Assembly (NCBI GenBank): GCA_963922565.1
Contig: CAWUIQ010000013.1
Span: 1 to 64,000 of the forward strand
DNA length: 64,000 nt
Direction: 5' to 3'
Source of the DNA: JBCBKL01 sp963922565
GTDB taxonomy: Bacteria; Pseudomonadota; Alphaproteobacteria; Rhodobacterales; Rhodobacteraceae
This document shows positions 27,351 through 36,121 of the stretch, piece by piece. Positions within the stretch are counted from its first letter, which is position 1. Every line of letters begins with the position of its first letter. The notes under the pieces were generated by a model. The model searched no databases. It saw nothing but the letters and a program-made list of their open reading frames with translations, and was not told the DNA's origin. A program made the position numbers and the translations under genes.

Positions 27351-28718
27351 TCAGCCTTGGATCTCGTTGCCGATGACCCGCTCTTCGCCCTTCAGGCCGA
27401 TTTCGAGCGTTTCGAGATAGGCGTTCGGCTCACGTCCGTCGTAGGGAATGCCGTCGATGATATCCTCGGCAGGGGTCGCTGCCTTGTAGCCATCGCTGTC
27501 CCAGGGGAAGTCGGCCTCGTTCGCCATACCCTCGTCCACGAGCAGCCGCGCGGCCTCAAGATAGATGTCCGGACGGTAAACTTTCTTGGCCGTATCGTGG
27601 TACCAGCTGTCGGGCTTTGCATCCGCAATCTGACCCCAGCGGCGCATCTGGGTCAGGTACCAGATCGCATCCGAATAGAAGGGATAGGTCGCGTTGTAGC
27701 GGAAGAACACGTTGAAGTCGGGCACCTCACGGACATCGCCTTTTTCGTACTCGAAGGTTCCCGTCATCGAGTTCGCGATCACTTCGTAGTCCGCACCAAC
27801 GTATTCGGGGCGCGACAGGATCTCGACGGCCTCGGGCCGGTTGGCGTTGTCGTTTTCGTCAAGCCAGATGGCGGCGCGGATCAGGGCCTTGGTGATGGCG
27901 AGGGTCGTGTTCGGATACTGCTCTGCGAACTGTGCCGTGATGCCGAACACTTTCTCCGGGTTGTTTTTCCACAGCTCGTAGTCGGTGATCACAGGCACGC
28001 CGATGCCTTTGAACACAGCCTGCTGGTTCCATGGTTCACCAACGCAATAGCCATAGATTGTGCCCGCTTCGAGTGTTGCGGGCATCTGCGGCGGTGGCGT
28101 CACGCTAAGCAGAACGTCGGCGTTGATCTGACCGCTGATGTTTTCTGGCGAATAGTAACCCGGGTGCAAACCACCGGCTGCAAGCCAGTAGCGCAGTTCA
28201 TAATTGTGGGTCGATACGGGGAAGACCATGCCCATGTTGAACGGCTTGCCTTCGGACTTGAACTGCTCGACGACCGGGGCCAGCGCCGTTGCAGAGATCG
28301 GGTGCTGCGGGCGACCATCGTCCATTTTGGGGATGTTCGGCTTCATCATGTCCCAGATTTCGTTCGACACGGTGATGCCGTTACCATTCAGGTCCATCGA
28401 GAACGGGGTGATGATGTGTGCCTCGGTACCGAAACCGATTGTTGCCGCAAGCGGCTGACCGGCCAGCATATGAGCGCCGTCGAGCTGACCGTCGATCACT
28501 CCGTCCAGGAGAACCTTCCAGTTTGCCTGTGCTTCGAGTGTCACGAACAGACCTTCATCAAGGAAGTATCCCTGTTCGTAGGCCACCGCCAACGGCGCCA
28601 TGTCGGTCAGTTTGATAAAGCCGAATGTCAGTTCGTCCTTCTCGAGTTCGAGCAGTTCGGCCAAAGCCGGCCCCGCAAGTAATGCGGACGTGGCAAGCGT
28701 GAGCATGAATTTCTTCAT
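27351..28718 (-). CDS. nrtA: Nitrate/nitrite-binding protein NrtA
   Basis: This 455-aa binding protein of the CmpA/NrtA family is the first structural gene of the nas operon. It has a clear signal peptide (MKKFMLTLATSALLAGPALA). Mature segments such as FGFIKLTDMAPLAVAYEQGYF, LDGAHMLAGQPLA and YGYCVGEPWNQQAVF are diagnostic of the nitrate/bicarbonate-binding family. The ATG at 28718 has AAGGGA upstream. Expression is probably set by the hexaloop/terminator leader located 44 to 147 nt before the start. Confidence 0.94.
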   Translation of the reverse strand: MKKFMLTLATSALLAGPALAELLELEKDELTFGFIKLTDMAPLAVAYEQGYFLDEGLFVTLEAQANWKVLLDGVIDGQLDGAHMLAGQPLAATIGFGTEAHIITPFSMDLNGNGITVSNEIWDMMKPNIPKMDDGRPQHPISATALAPVVEQFKSEGKPFNMGMVFPVSTHNYELRYWLAAGGLHPGYYSPENISGQINADVLLSVTPPPQMPATLEAGTIYGYCVGEPWNQQAVFKGIGVPVITDYELWKNNPEKVFGITAQFAEQYPNTTLAITKALIRAAIWLDENDNANRPEAVEILSRPEYVGADYEVIANSMTGTFEYEKGDVREVPDFNVFFRYNATYPFYSDAIWYLTQMRRWGQIADAKPDSWYHDTAKKVYRPDIYLEAARLLVDEGMANEADFPWDSDGYKAATPAEDIIDGIPYDGREPNAYLETLEIGLKGEERVIGNEIQG

Positions 28719-28761
28719 ATACGTGTCCCTTGGTTCTCGTGCCCTGTGCGCCGGGCAATGC

Positions 28762-28811
28762 AAAAAACGCCGCTGACCATCCTTGCCTTTCAGGCAAAGG
28801 GTCGAGCGACG
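28762..28811 (-). terminator. Leader terminator of the nas operon (antitermination target)
   Basis: On the minus strand CGTCGCT-(C)-GACC-CTTTGCC pairs with GGCAAGG-AT-GGTC-AGCGGCG, with one wobble and small bulges, around a TGAAA loop. Six T residues (28767-28762) follow directly. This is a strong intrinsic terminator upstream of nrtA. Its 5' arm shares bases with hexaloop hairpin P2, so the two cannot form together, as in ANTAR-controlled leaders. Confidence 0.8.
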
Positions 28812-28817
28812 GTGCTC
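28804..28817 (-). ncRNA. Hexaloop hairpin P2 of the NasT-responsive leader
   Basis: GAGC-ACCGTC-GCTC on the minus strand forms a 4-bp stem with a six-base loop having A at position 1 and G at position 4, the known ANTAR recognition pattern. It overlaps the 5' arm of the terminator at 28762-28811. Confidence 0.7.
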
Positions 28818-28851
28818 AGATCATCCCTGTCGGAGGGGGTGTTGTGGCGGA

Positions 28852-28865
28852 CAGCGTCGTTGCTG
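28852..28865 (-). ncRNA. Hexaloop hairpin P1 of the NasT-responsive leader
   Basis: CAGC-AACGAC-GCTG on the minus strand forms a 4-bp stem with a six-base loop that again has A1 and G4. It lies 34 nt upstream of P2, which gives the paired-hexaloop arrangement that ANTAR dimers recognise. Confidence 0.65.
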
Positions 28866-28879
28866 GCCCGTGTGCGGTG

Positions 28880-28907
28880 ATAATGCGGCGCGGTTTGGAT
28901 TCGCCAA
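28880..28907 (-). promoter_or_regulatory. Candidate promoter for the nas operon leader
   Basis: TTGGCG (28907-28902) and CATTAT (28885-28880) on the minus strand are separated by 16 bp. They would start transcription a few bases before hexaloop P1, which suits a leader RNA. The match to sigma-70 consensus is moderate. No clear sigma-54 site was seen in this interval. Confidence 0.4.
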
Positions 28908-28983
28908 GGTCATCAAGCCAAAAGGCCCGAGTATTTCTGCGACACAGCAAAATCGGCCGCCGCAACTGCACAAAAAAGCGGCA

Positions 28984-30159
28984 TCATTCCTCGATCGGCT
29001 CAAAAACGCGTCCGTCAAAAAACGCATCCGGCCTCAACATCAAGGTTCCGGCTGCCGATGCCACCTCTGTATCTTGTTCGACCGCACCCTCGATCTTGGC
29101 CGAGGCACTGGGCAAATCGGCGACTGTTTCGGCCAGTGCCGACCGGTGAATGTCGGACAGGAATACCGTTCGTGCCAGGCGGGCGGCATCGGCTCGGTCC
29201 AGTCCGGTGCGGGCCGCCAAGCGCAGTCCGATCCATTCCGCCTGGCTGCGCCATGGGAACGTGGCCGCCCCCCGGTGAAACTCCACGAAACCGGGCACCG
29301 TCCTGCTGTCTCCCGCCGGTGAGATCACGAGGTTGCCGAAGAGGGCCCGATCGATGATGTCGGGCGCGAGATCAAGATAGTCCGGTCGACTGAGCAGTTC
29401 CGCCGTCAAGGTGCGCGATGTCGGCTTGGCCAGCCATCGCCCTGCGCGCCACACCGCACGGATCAGCCGCGCGCAAAGATCGGATTGCGTCGCCGCCCAG
29501 TCATTGCTGACCGCCAGCACTTTTTCGGGTGCAAAGGACCAGATGGCATTGCCGGGCAGCAGCAACTCACCCAGCCCCGTTTCCACGACCTTCGATCCCC
29601 ACGGTTCGCCGACGCAGAAGGCGTCGATTTCGCCACCCGACAATGCGTTTGCCATCAGCGGTGGTGGCACGGTCCGGATATCGACGTTCTGTGGTGCATG
29701 AAAACCAAGCGCTGAGAGCCAGTAGAAAACCAGCTCGGCGTGCATCGAAAACGGGAAGGGGACACCGATCCGCAACTCTTCGCCCTTGGCGGCGATGAGC
29801 GCCTCGCCAGCGCTGCGGGCATCGTTGAAAGCAAAGTCGTGCCCAACGTCCTTGAGCCTGTTTGCAAGGGCCCGGCTGACCCCGATGACATTGCCGTTCA
29901 CCGAAAGAACCGAGACGGCCGAGATCAGTGATCCGCCGCCGCCCAGCCCCAAAGCCGCCGCCACGGGGATGGGTGAGAGCATGTGCGCCGCGTCTATCTG
30001 ACCGAACCACAGCCTGTCCCGCAGCTCAGACCAGGATTGGACGCGTTTCAGATCAAGCGATATGCCCTCTTCGTTCGCAAATCCCATTTCCTGGGCGACA
30101 ATCAAAGGGGCCGCGTCGACCAGTGGGACAAATCCAACCTTGATGGTCGCGATCTTCAT
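28984..30159 (-). CDS. nasS: Nitrate sensor NasS
   Basis: This 391-aa protein is related to NrtA over its length (VGFVPLVDAAPLIVAQEMGF; AFCVGEPWGSKVV) but has no signal peptide, so it is cytoplasmic. In known NasST systems NasS binds the ANTAR protein NasT and releases it when nitrate or nitrite is bound. Its ATG overlaps the nasT stop as ATGA. It precedes the structural nas genes, separated from nrtA by the regulated leader. Confidence 0.93.
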   Translation of the reverse strand: MKIATIKVGFVPLVDAAPLIVAQEMGFANEEGISLDLKRVQSWSELRDRLWFGQIDAAHMLSPIPVAAALGLGGGGSLISAVSVLSVNGNVIGVSRALANRLKDVGHDFAFNDARSAGEALIAAKGEELRIGVPFPFSMHAELVFYWLSALGFHAPQNVDIRTVPPPLMANALSGGEIDAFCVGEPWGSKVVETGLGELLLPGNAIWSFAPEKVLAVSNDWAATQSDLCARLIRAVWRAGRWLAKPTSRTLTAELLSRPDYLDLAPDIIDRALFGNLVISPAGDSRTVPGFVEFHRGAATFPWRSQAEWIGLRLAARTGLDRADAARLARTVFLSDIHRSALAETVADLPSASAKIEGAVEQDTEVASAAGTLMLRPDAFFDGRVFEPIEE

Positions 30160-30740
30160 GACAAAAGCCCCGCCGCCGTAACGAGGGCGTCTGCGACATC
30201 GGCGAGCCGTTTGCCCTGATCCATCGCGGCCTTGCGCAGGATCGCATAGGCGGCTTCTTCGTCGACACCGCGCGCCTTCATGATTAGACCCTTGGCGCGG
30301 TCGATCACCTTGCGTTCTTCAAGCGCGCGCTTGGTTTCCTCCAGTTCGGTGCGCATGCGTTGGAAGAGGCGAAAACGGGCAATTGCCGCATCGAGCACCG
30401 GTTTGACCCGAGCGGGCTGCATGCCGTCGACAACATATGCGGAAACGCCAGCCTCGATGGCGGCGGCAGACAGCGCAGGGTCTGATCTGTCGACAAACAT
30501 CGCCACGGGCCGTTCCAGCGGCCCGGAGGCCAGCGCCATCTCTTCCAGCATGTCGCGGGACGGGTTGGCCATATCGATCAGGACAAGATCCGGCATGCGG
30601 TCGCGGATCTGGCGGGCAAGGCTGGTTGGCTCGGCAATCACGTGGATGTCGAACTCACCAGCCTCCCGCAGACTGTCGACGATCTGCAGGGCCCTGTCCC
30701 GATTGGGCTCAACCACGATGACAGACAGCGTATTGGGCAT
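30156..30740 (-). CDS. nasT: ANTAR antiterminator NasT
   Basis: This 194-aa protein has an N-terminal receiver-like domain (VIVVEPNRDRALQIVDSL, with Asp56 in LVLIDMANP) and a C-terminal ANTAR RNA-binding domain (about residues 130-190: KVIDRAKGLIMKARGVDEEA ... AMDQGKRLADVA). When free of NasS it should bind the paired hexaloops in the nrtA leader and prevent termination. The start ATG is at 30740; the 160 bp upstream (30741-30903) hold no gene and no clear terminator. Confidence 0.95.
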   Translation of the reverse strand: MPNTLSVIVVEPNRDRALQIVDSLREAGEFDIHVIAEPTSLARQIRDRMPDLVLIDMANPSRDMLEEMALASGPLERPVAMFVDRSDPALSAAAIEAGVSAYVVDGMQPARVKPVLDAAIARFRLFQRMRTELEETKRALEERKVIDRAKGLIMKARGVDEEAAYAILRKAAMDQGKRLADVADALVTAAGLLS

Positions 30741-30903
30741 AGGCGGAAGTCGGCAAGGAAGCGCTGGCCTGTAAAGCGGCCATCCCCGTTGCCCTTAGGG
30801 TTGATCGGCCGGCTGCAGTTTATGCCGCGGGCTACGCCTATCTCTTGGGCGGCTTTGACTAAAAAGTAGGCGACTTCCTTGCCGAGAGGGCCGGTTCATC
30901 TTG

Positions 30904-31923
30904 TTATGACAGCAAAGCTTTCTCCTGATCGTTCGAAAGCCCGCCTTGCAGCTCTTGATCGCGCCATCCCCGATCCCATTCAAGCAAGGGGTCGAGTGTC
31001 TCGGCCAGCGGACGGCATTTCAGACCGGCGGATACCGCGCGCCGGGTATCGACCTCAAGGAAGTACCGGAAATTCTGGGTGTTGGGTGCGATCAGTGGCA
31101 GTTCGGTCCATGGCGCGACGCCGACCTCCGATATGCGCGCCTCATCGAACCAGCAGAAATCGGGCTGCGATCCCGTGCTCTGTTTGATGGCGCTCAGGAG
31201 ATCGCCAAAATCCATCGGCTGACCGGTCACATTCCAAATTCCCGACAGGGCGTTTTCGGCACACAACACGCCAAACTCAGCCGCGTCGCGCACATCGATC
31301 AGCTGAACTTTCCGGCTTGGCGGTGCAGGAACAGGGATGCGTCGTCTTTCGTCTTGCGCTTCATCGATGCGGCGAACCCACCATGTCAGCCGGTCTGTGT
31401 AGTCGCCCGCGCCAACAAGCAGACCAACTCTGAGCAGTGTCGCGCGGTCGCCGAGCGCTTCGGCTGCCGCGATCTCACATGCTCGTTTCAAAGGGCCGTA
31501 GGACTTACCATATGCGAACGCCGATGCGCGTTTTTCAAATGGTATCGATTGCGCAACGGCCAGATCTTCCGCAGTTGCGTTCGGCACAGGGTCATCTTCG
31601 TTCAAGCCCTGCTTGGCAAAGCTGCCATAGGCAGAGATCGAAGATACCATGACGTAGTGCGAGATCTCTGCGCCAACGGCATCGAGAAGTCTTCGGACCG
31701 CATCCGGTTCGAAGGCACAGGAATCGAAAACCCAGTCGAATTGCCGGCCCGCAAGAGGGGTCAGATCACCATACCGATCGGCCTTGATGACCTGTGTGCC
31801 CTTCTTAGCGGAACGCCTCGTCTTTCCGCGCGACATGATCGTCACCTCACGCCCGGCCGCCACCAAGGCATCCGCAATGGCTCCTCCTAGAAAACCGGTG
31901 CCGCCGACGACCAGACAGCGCAT
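30904..31923 (-). CDS. NAD-dependent epimerase/dehydratase family protein
   Basis: This 340-aa extended short-chain dehydrogenase has the nucleotide motif GGTGFLGG near the start, a serine region VSSISAYGSF and a YxxxK-type catalytic pair in SYGPLKRACE. AAGGAG lies 6 nt before the ATG at 31923. It is downstream of the GNAT gene on the same strand with a gap of about 130 bp. The sugar-nucleotide or other substrate is unknown. Confidence 0.87.
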   Translation of the reverse strand: MRCLVVGGTGFLGGAIADALVAAGREVTIMSRGKTRRSAKKGTQVIKADRYGDLTPLAGRQFDWVFDSCAFEPDAVRRLLDAVGAEISHYVMVSSISAYGSFAKQGLNEDDPVPNATAEDLAVAQSIPFEKRASAFAYGKSYGPLKRACEIAAAEALGDRATLLRVGLLVGAGDYTDRLTWWVRRIDEAQDERRRIPVPAPPSRKVQLIDVRDAAEFGVLCAENALSGIWNVTGQPMDFGDLLSAIKQSTGSQPDFCWFDEARISEVGVAPWTELPLIAPNTQNFRYFLEVDTRRAVSAGLKCRPLAETLDPLLEWDRGWRDQELQGGLSNDQEKALLS

Positions 31924-32052
31924 GCGCTTCTCCTTGGGCGAAATTGCTCCTTTTAGGAACATACCGGCGCTGTTCTGTCGTTGCCAGCAGGCAAGACGGG
32001 CTGGCAGGTGGCCCTGTTGCGCCGCGCCTCAGCGCAAGGGGGCGCGCTAAAC

Positions 32053-32865
32053 CTACCCCAGTTCCAGCGTCGCAACCGCGTAGAAATCTCCAGCGCCCGT
32101 CATCGTCCCCGATCTGTACATCCGCGCGGTTTCGAAGACGGGTATGAGCTGCAGCTCCCGGCAAAGCTGCGTGAGAGCCTCGCACCTGTCCGGGACATCG
32201 ATGATGATCGTGTCGCCAAAGACGCTTGCGGCGTGCCGAATGAGGCGCAGCGCAGATGTGGCATCCGCGGCGACCAGTGGGCCGATCTTTGCACCCTCAC
32301 GGCATTTGCGGATGGTCAGAAATCCGCCTCGGTCGATCAACGTCTTGCGGTTCACGGTCTCGCGGAACCACGCGGTCAGATATTCCGGCTTACGAGCGCC
32401 GGACGCTTCGGCCTCGCGGTCGATCAGCGCCGCAATGTCATTTTGAACGGCAATGCGAATACCTTTGGAGACTTCAGGCTCGACCCTTTCCGAAAACCGG
32501 GTGGTCGCCCCGGCATGTTGAAAACCGGACGCGGCATAATTGGCCTGCTGCTCAGGGACGCCGTCGAGGCCAACAATGCGATCACCAGCGTGTTCCAAGG
32601 CATGCTGCCAGAGGGCGAAACCAATGCCCCTGCCGCGATCAGACGGGCGCACGATGTAAAGCCCCAGAAAGGCGTAGTTGTCATTGTGATTGACGACGGA
32701 AATGGCGGCGACCGGTGCGTCGTTCTCACAAGCCAAGAAAAACCCGTCCGGGTCCGCCGCATAGAACGCAGCGGCATCGTCGACGCCCGGGTTCCATCCC
32801 TCCGCAGCGGCCCAATCGAGCATCAGCCCCACCTCGGGCTCTGTTGCATTGCGAAACCGGATCAT
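32053..32865 (-). CDS. GNAT-family acetyltransferase with a second C-terminal domain
   Basis: This 270-aa protein has an N-terminal GNAT domain (acetyl-CoA loop VRPSDRGRGIGFALW; GLDGVPEQQANYAASGF) and a C-terminal part of about 130 residues resembling the second GNAT-like domain of YitH/HsdT-type proteins. Its ATG overlaps the GntR stop as ATGA, so it is co-translated with the regulator. The acceptor is unknown. Confidence 0.85.
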   Translation of the reverse strand: MIRFRNATEPEVGLMLDWAAAEGWNPGVDDAAAFYAADPDGFFLACENDAPVAAISVVNHNDNYAFLGLYIVRPSDRGRGIGFALWQHALEHAGDRIVGLDGVPEQQANYAASGFQHAGATTRFSERVEPEVSKGIRIAVQNDIAALIDREAEASGARKPEYLTAWFRETVNRKTLIDRGGFLTIRKCREGAKIGPLVAADATSALRLIRHAASVFGDTIIIDVPDRCEALTQLCRELQLIPVFETARMYRSGTMTGAGDFYAVATLELG

Positions 32866-33539
32866 CCCAGCAAGGCTTCTTTGAGCGATTTCGATTCACT
32901 TGGCATCTCGCGCAGGTTCAATTGCGAAACGAGATCCACGAGGTGCCCTTTCATCAGCTCTTCGGCTTTGTCGGGGTTCCGTTCGCGAAACGCCTCAAGC
33001 AGGGCGTGGTGCGCATGGCTTTCACACAGTGCATTCTTGCGCTGCCAATACAGCGCGATGACCAGCGAGGAACGGGAAACGAGCTGCTGGATGAAGGATT
33101 CGATGGTTTTCTGATCCGCCACGCGCGCGATTTCCACATGGAATAGACCGGACAGCTTAAGGGCGCGCCCCGATTCACCGGCGTCCAACGCGGCATGCTC
33201 GAGCTCAATATGCTTCTCCAGTACCGCGACATCGTCTGCCGTCGCGCGCTCCGCCGCCGCCCGCGCCGTTTGAGGTTCGAGGAGAGCGCGAGCTTCAAAG
33301 ACCTCCCGGGCTTCCTTGATCGAGGGTTTTGCAACAAAGGCGCCGCGGTTTCGTTCGATGGAAACGAGGCCCTCATGTGCCATGGCACGAAGGGCCTGAC
33401 GGACAATCGTTCGACTGACCCCGAAAACTTCGCCGACCTCGTCCTCGCTCAGCTTCATACCGGGCAGCACGCGGTGTTCATGCACGGCTTCGGTCAATCG
33501 CGACGCGATGCTTTCTGAAGAGATTTCTGTGACCGCCAT
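32862..33539 (-). CDS. GntR-family transcriptional regulator, FCD/FadR subfamily
   Basis: This 225-aa repressor-type protein has an N-terminal winged helix (SIASRLTEAVHEHRVLPGMKLSEDEVGEVFGVSRTIVRQAL) split by the usual FadR-type pattern, and a helical FCD effector domain with metal-binding His residues (FHVEIA; HHALLEAF). I chose the ATG at 33539; a TTG 24 codons earlier is possible but gives a tail unlike the family. It is divergent from the ABC operon at 33776 and probably controls it. Confidence 0.88.
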   Translation of the reverse strand: MAVTEISSESIASRLTEAVHEHRVLPGMKLSEDEVGEVFGVSRTIVRQALRAMAHEGLVSIERNRGAFVAKPSIKEAREVFEARALLEPQTARAAAERATADDVAVLEKHIELEHAALDAGESGRALKLSGLFHVEIARVADQKTIESFIQQLVSRSSLVIALYWQRKNALCESHAHHALLEAFRERNPDKAEELMKGHLVDLVSQLNLREMPSESKSLKEALLG

Positions 33540-33622
33540 GAAGTCTTTCGCCTCACCTGCTACGGTTTCTTGAGTGGCAGAGCCGGTCGCCGTCGGCAAG
33601 ACTGCCACCAAAAGAGCTTCAG

Positions 33623-33634
33623 ATCGTATACAAT
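33623..33634. promoter_or_regulatory. GntR/FCD-type operator candidate
   Basis: ATCGTATACAAT is a 12-bp near-palindrome (one mismatch pair) close to the TTGTATACAA-type sites bound by many FCD regulators. It lies in the divergent interval 33540-33775, between the regulator and the ABC operon. The remainder of that interval shows no other clear feature. Confidence 0.5.
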
Positions 33635-33775
33635 ATTAGCCTATTTTTTGAACAAATGGCGGGTGCTCTGCTTTGCTGTCGGGCATTGCTTTGGGCTGAA
33701 TGTCCTTCGAGACCAAAATGATTTCGGCTTGAGTGAGCCTGTTGGCCAGTCTGGTCCCATACCCGTGGGATCTGC

Positions 33776-34759
33776 ATGCCAAGCAAGCTCGACCTTGAAT
33801 TTGTTAATCTGACCAAGCGCTACGGCGGCACCGTCGCTGTGGACGCCATCAGCTATCACTTCGGTGCCGGCACCTATGCATGCCTGCTGGGGCCGTCGGG
33901 TTGCGGCAAGACCTCGACGCTGAGGATGGTGGCCGGTCATGAGAGCGTATCCGACGGTTCTGTGTTGTTGGGAGGGCGCGACATCTCGCACCTGCCCCCC
34001 GCCAAACGCGGCACCGCGATGATGTTCCAGAATTATGCGCTGTTTCCGCATCTGAGCGTCGCGGAAAACGTGGGCTTCAGCCTCAAGATGAGAGGATTGG
34101 ACCCGGCAACGCGCAACAAGCGGGCGGGCGAGATGCTGGAGCTTGTGGACATGAGCGGTTACGCCGACCGTATCCCCGCCCAGCTTTCTGGTGGTCAGCA
34201 GCAACGTGTCGCGCTGGCTCGTGCGCTGATCACCGAACCTCAGGTGTTGCTGCTCGATGAGCCGCTATCGGCGCTGGACCCGTTCCTGCGTATCCGGATG
34301 CGGGCCGAGCTTAAGCGGTTGCAGCGTGAGCTGGGGATCACGTTCATCCACGTGACACACGGGCAGGACGAAGCGCTGGCGCTGGCGGACCAGATCGTGG
34401 TCATGAACGATGCCCGGATCGAGCAGGCCGGCCAGACCCGCGAGGTCTTTGAGGCCCCAAGGACGGCCTTCGTTGCCCGGTTTCTTGGATCCCATAACGT
34501 GATCGCGCTGCCCGAGGGCAAGGTTGCGGTCCGTTCGGATGCGCTGAAACTCAACACGCCCGAGGGCGCAAAGCTCCAGGGCAGGATCACCAACATCGAA
34601 TACCAGGGAACGCACGTGGCCCTGACGGCTGTTATCGCAGGCGATCAGGAAGTCACGGCGCTTTTATCCGACAAGGATTTCTTCGGCGACCCGAAGGATT
34701 TGGGCGAGGCAGTCGGCCTCGATTGGGACAACAAGGCGGCCCAGGCCCTTTCCGCCTGA
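33776..34759 (+). CDS. ABC importer ATPase, PotA-like
   Basis: This 327-aa ATPase has Walker A GPSGCGKT, signature LSGGQQQRVALARAL, Walker B LLLDEP, the H-loop residue in VTHGQDEA and a short C-terminal TOBE region (about 265-327). The H-loop His is kept but the usual following Asp is Gly. It is the first gene of a spermidine/putrescine-like (PotABCD) operon and is about 50 residues shorter than many PotA proteins. Confidence 0.92.
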   Translation: MPSKLDLEFVNLTKRYGGTVAVDAISYHFGAGTYACLLGPSGCGKTSTLRMVAGHESVSDGSVLLGGRDISHLPPAKRGTAMMFQNYALFPHLSVAENVGFSLKMRGLDPATRNKRAGEMLELVDMSGYADRIPAQLSGGQQQRVALARALITEPQVLLLDEPLSALDPFLRIRMRAELKRLQRELGITFIHVTHGQDEALALADQIVVMNDARIEQAGQTREVFEAPRTAFVARFLGSHNVIALPEGKVAVRSDALKLNTPEGAKLQGRITNIEYQGTHVALTAVIAGDQEVTALLSDKDFFGDPKDLGEAVGLDWDNKAAQALSA

Positions 34760-34786
34760 CATCAACTCCAGAACAGGGAGACAGAG

Positions 34787-36061
34787 ATGACAACAATTCC
34801 AAAGATACGCTATTCGCGCCGGTCGATGCTGAAGGCTGGTGGCGCGGCGGTGGCAGCCGCCGCGCTTCCGGCTCCGATGGTATGGGGACAGGCCATTAAG
34901 GACGTGACACTGCGCCAGTTCGGCACCGGGGTGTCCAACCTCAACGAGGTGGCCGCGAAGGTCAAGGAAGACCTCGGGTTCACGCTCGAAATGACGGCGC
35001 TCGATTCCGACAGCGTGACCCAGCGTGCCGCGACCCAGCCCGACAGTTTCGATATCGCGGATATCGAATACTGGATCTGCAAAAAGGTCTGGCCCACGGG
35101 CAACCTGCAGGCGATGGATACCTCGAAGATCGAGAACTACGACAAGATCGTGGGGATCTTCCGGGACGGCAAGCTGACCCCAGAAAGCACCATCGCGCAA
35201 GGTACCGCGCCCCATAGCGTGGGTTTTGTCGAAGGGGTCGACGGCAAGGAGTTCGTCGACAATGAAAGCGGCTGGATGACGCTGATCCCGACGATCTACA
35301 ACGCCGATACGCTCGGTATCCGGCCGGATCTGATCGGACGTCCCATCAGCAACTGGAAAGAGCTGCTGAACCCGGAATTCAAGGGCAAGGCGTCGATCCT
35401 CGATATCTCGTCCATCGGCATCATGGACATGGCCATGGTCGTGGAGTCGATGGGCGAATACACCTATCCCGACAAGGGCAACATGACCAAGGAAGAGATC
35501 GACCTGACCCTGGGTATCTTCACCGAGGCCAAGAAAGCCGGCCAATTCCGCGCCTTCTGGAAAACGTTTGACGAAAGCGTCAACCTGATGGCGTCGGGCG
35601 AGGTCGTGATCCAGTCCATGTGGTCACCGGCAATCACGGCGGTTCGGTCGCAGGGCATCCCATGTGTCTATCAGCCGCTTGAAGAGGGCTACCGCTCATG
35701 GGGCGGCGGCATTGGTCTTTCGAAATCGCTCAGCGGGATCGAGCTGGATGCGGCCTATGAATACATCAACTGGTATCTCTCCGGTTGGGTCGGCGGCTTC
35801 CTCATGCGCCAGGGCTATTACTCGGCCGTGCCGGAAACCTCGAAGAACTTCATGAGCGAAGATGAATGGGGTTTCTGGTTCGAAGGCAAGGAAGCCCAAG
35901 GCGACATCACCAACCCGTTCGGCGACGTGATGGAGAAAGCCGGGGCCGTACGCGATGGTGGTTCTTTCTATGACCGCATGGGCGCGGTTGCCTGCTGGAA
36001 CGCCGTCATGGACGAAAACCAGTACATGGTCCGCAAATGGAACGAGTTCATCGCCGCCTGA
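34787..36061 (+). CDS. ABC importer substrate-binding protein with Tat signal
   Basis: This 424-aa periplasmic protein has a twin-arginine signal (SRRSMLKAGG, then an Ala-rich hydrophobic stretch ending near VWGQA). Export as a folded protein is therefore likely. The mature part is a PotD/family-1-like solute receptor. GGGAGACAGAG lies before the ATG. The ligand is unknown; the racemase at the end of the operon hints at an amino-acid-, hydantoin- or carbamoyl-type compound. Confidence 0.9.
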   Translation: MTTIPKIRYSRRSMLKAGGAAVAAAALPAPMVWGQAIKDVTLRQFGTGVSNLNEVAAKVKEDLGFTLEMTALDSDSVTQRAATQPDSFDIADIEYWICKKVWPTGNLQAMDTSKIENYDKIVGIFRDGKLTPESTIAQGTAPHSVGFVEGVDGKEFVDNESGWMTLIPTIYNADTLGIRPDLIGRPISNWKELLNPEFKGKASILDISSIGIMDMAMVVESMGEYTYPDKGNMTKEEIDLTLGIFTEAKKAGQFRAFWKTFDESVNLMASGEVVIQSMWSPAITAVRSQGIPCVYQPLEEGYRSWGGGIGLSKSLSGIELDAAYEYINWYLSGWVGGFLMRQGYYSAVPETSKNFMSEDEWGFWFEGKEAQGDITNPFGDVMEKAGAVRDGGSFYDRMGAVACWNAVMDENQYMVRKWNEFIAA

Positions 36062-36078
36062 TGCGCGTGTGAACAAAG

Positions 36079-36107
36079 CGCCCCGGCCTCGCAGACAAGC
36101 CGGGGCG
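36079..36107 (+). other. Stem-loop between binding-protein and permease genes
   Basis: CGCCCCGGC and GCCGGGGCG are perfect 9-base arms around an 11-base loop. The element begins 18 nt after the binding-protein stop and ends 15 nt before the permease start. There is no T-run. Confidence 0.75.
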
Positions 36108-36121
36108 TATTCGCCTGAAAC

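Noticed and set aside
27357..28682. Long plus-strand open frame opposite nrtA
   Set aside because: nrtA has a signal peptide, family motifs and operon context on the minus strand; the antisense frame has none.
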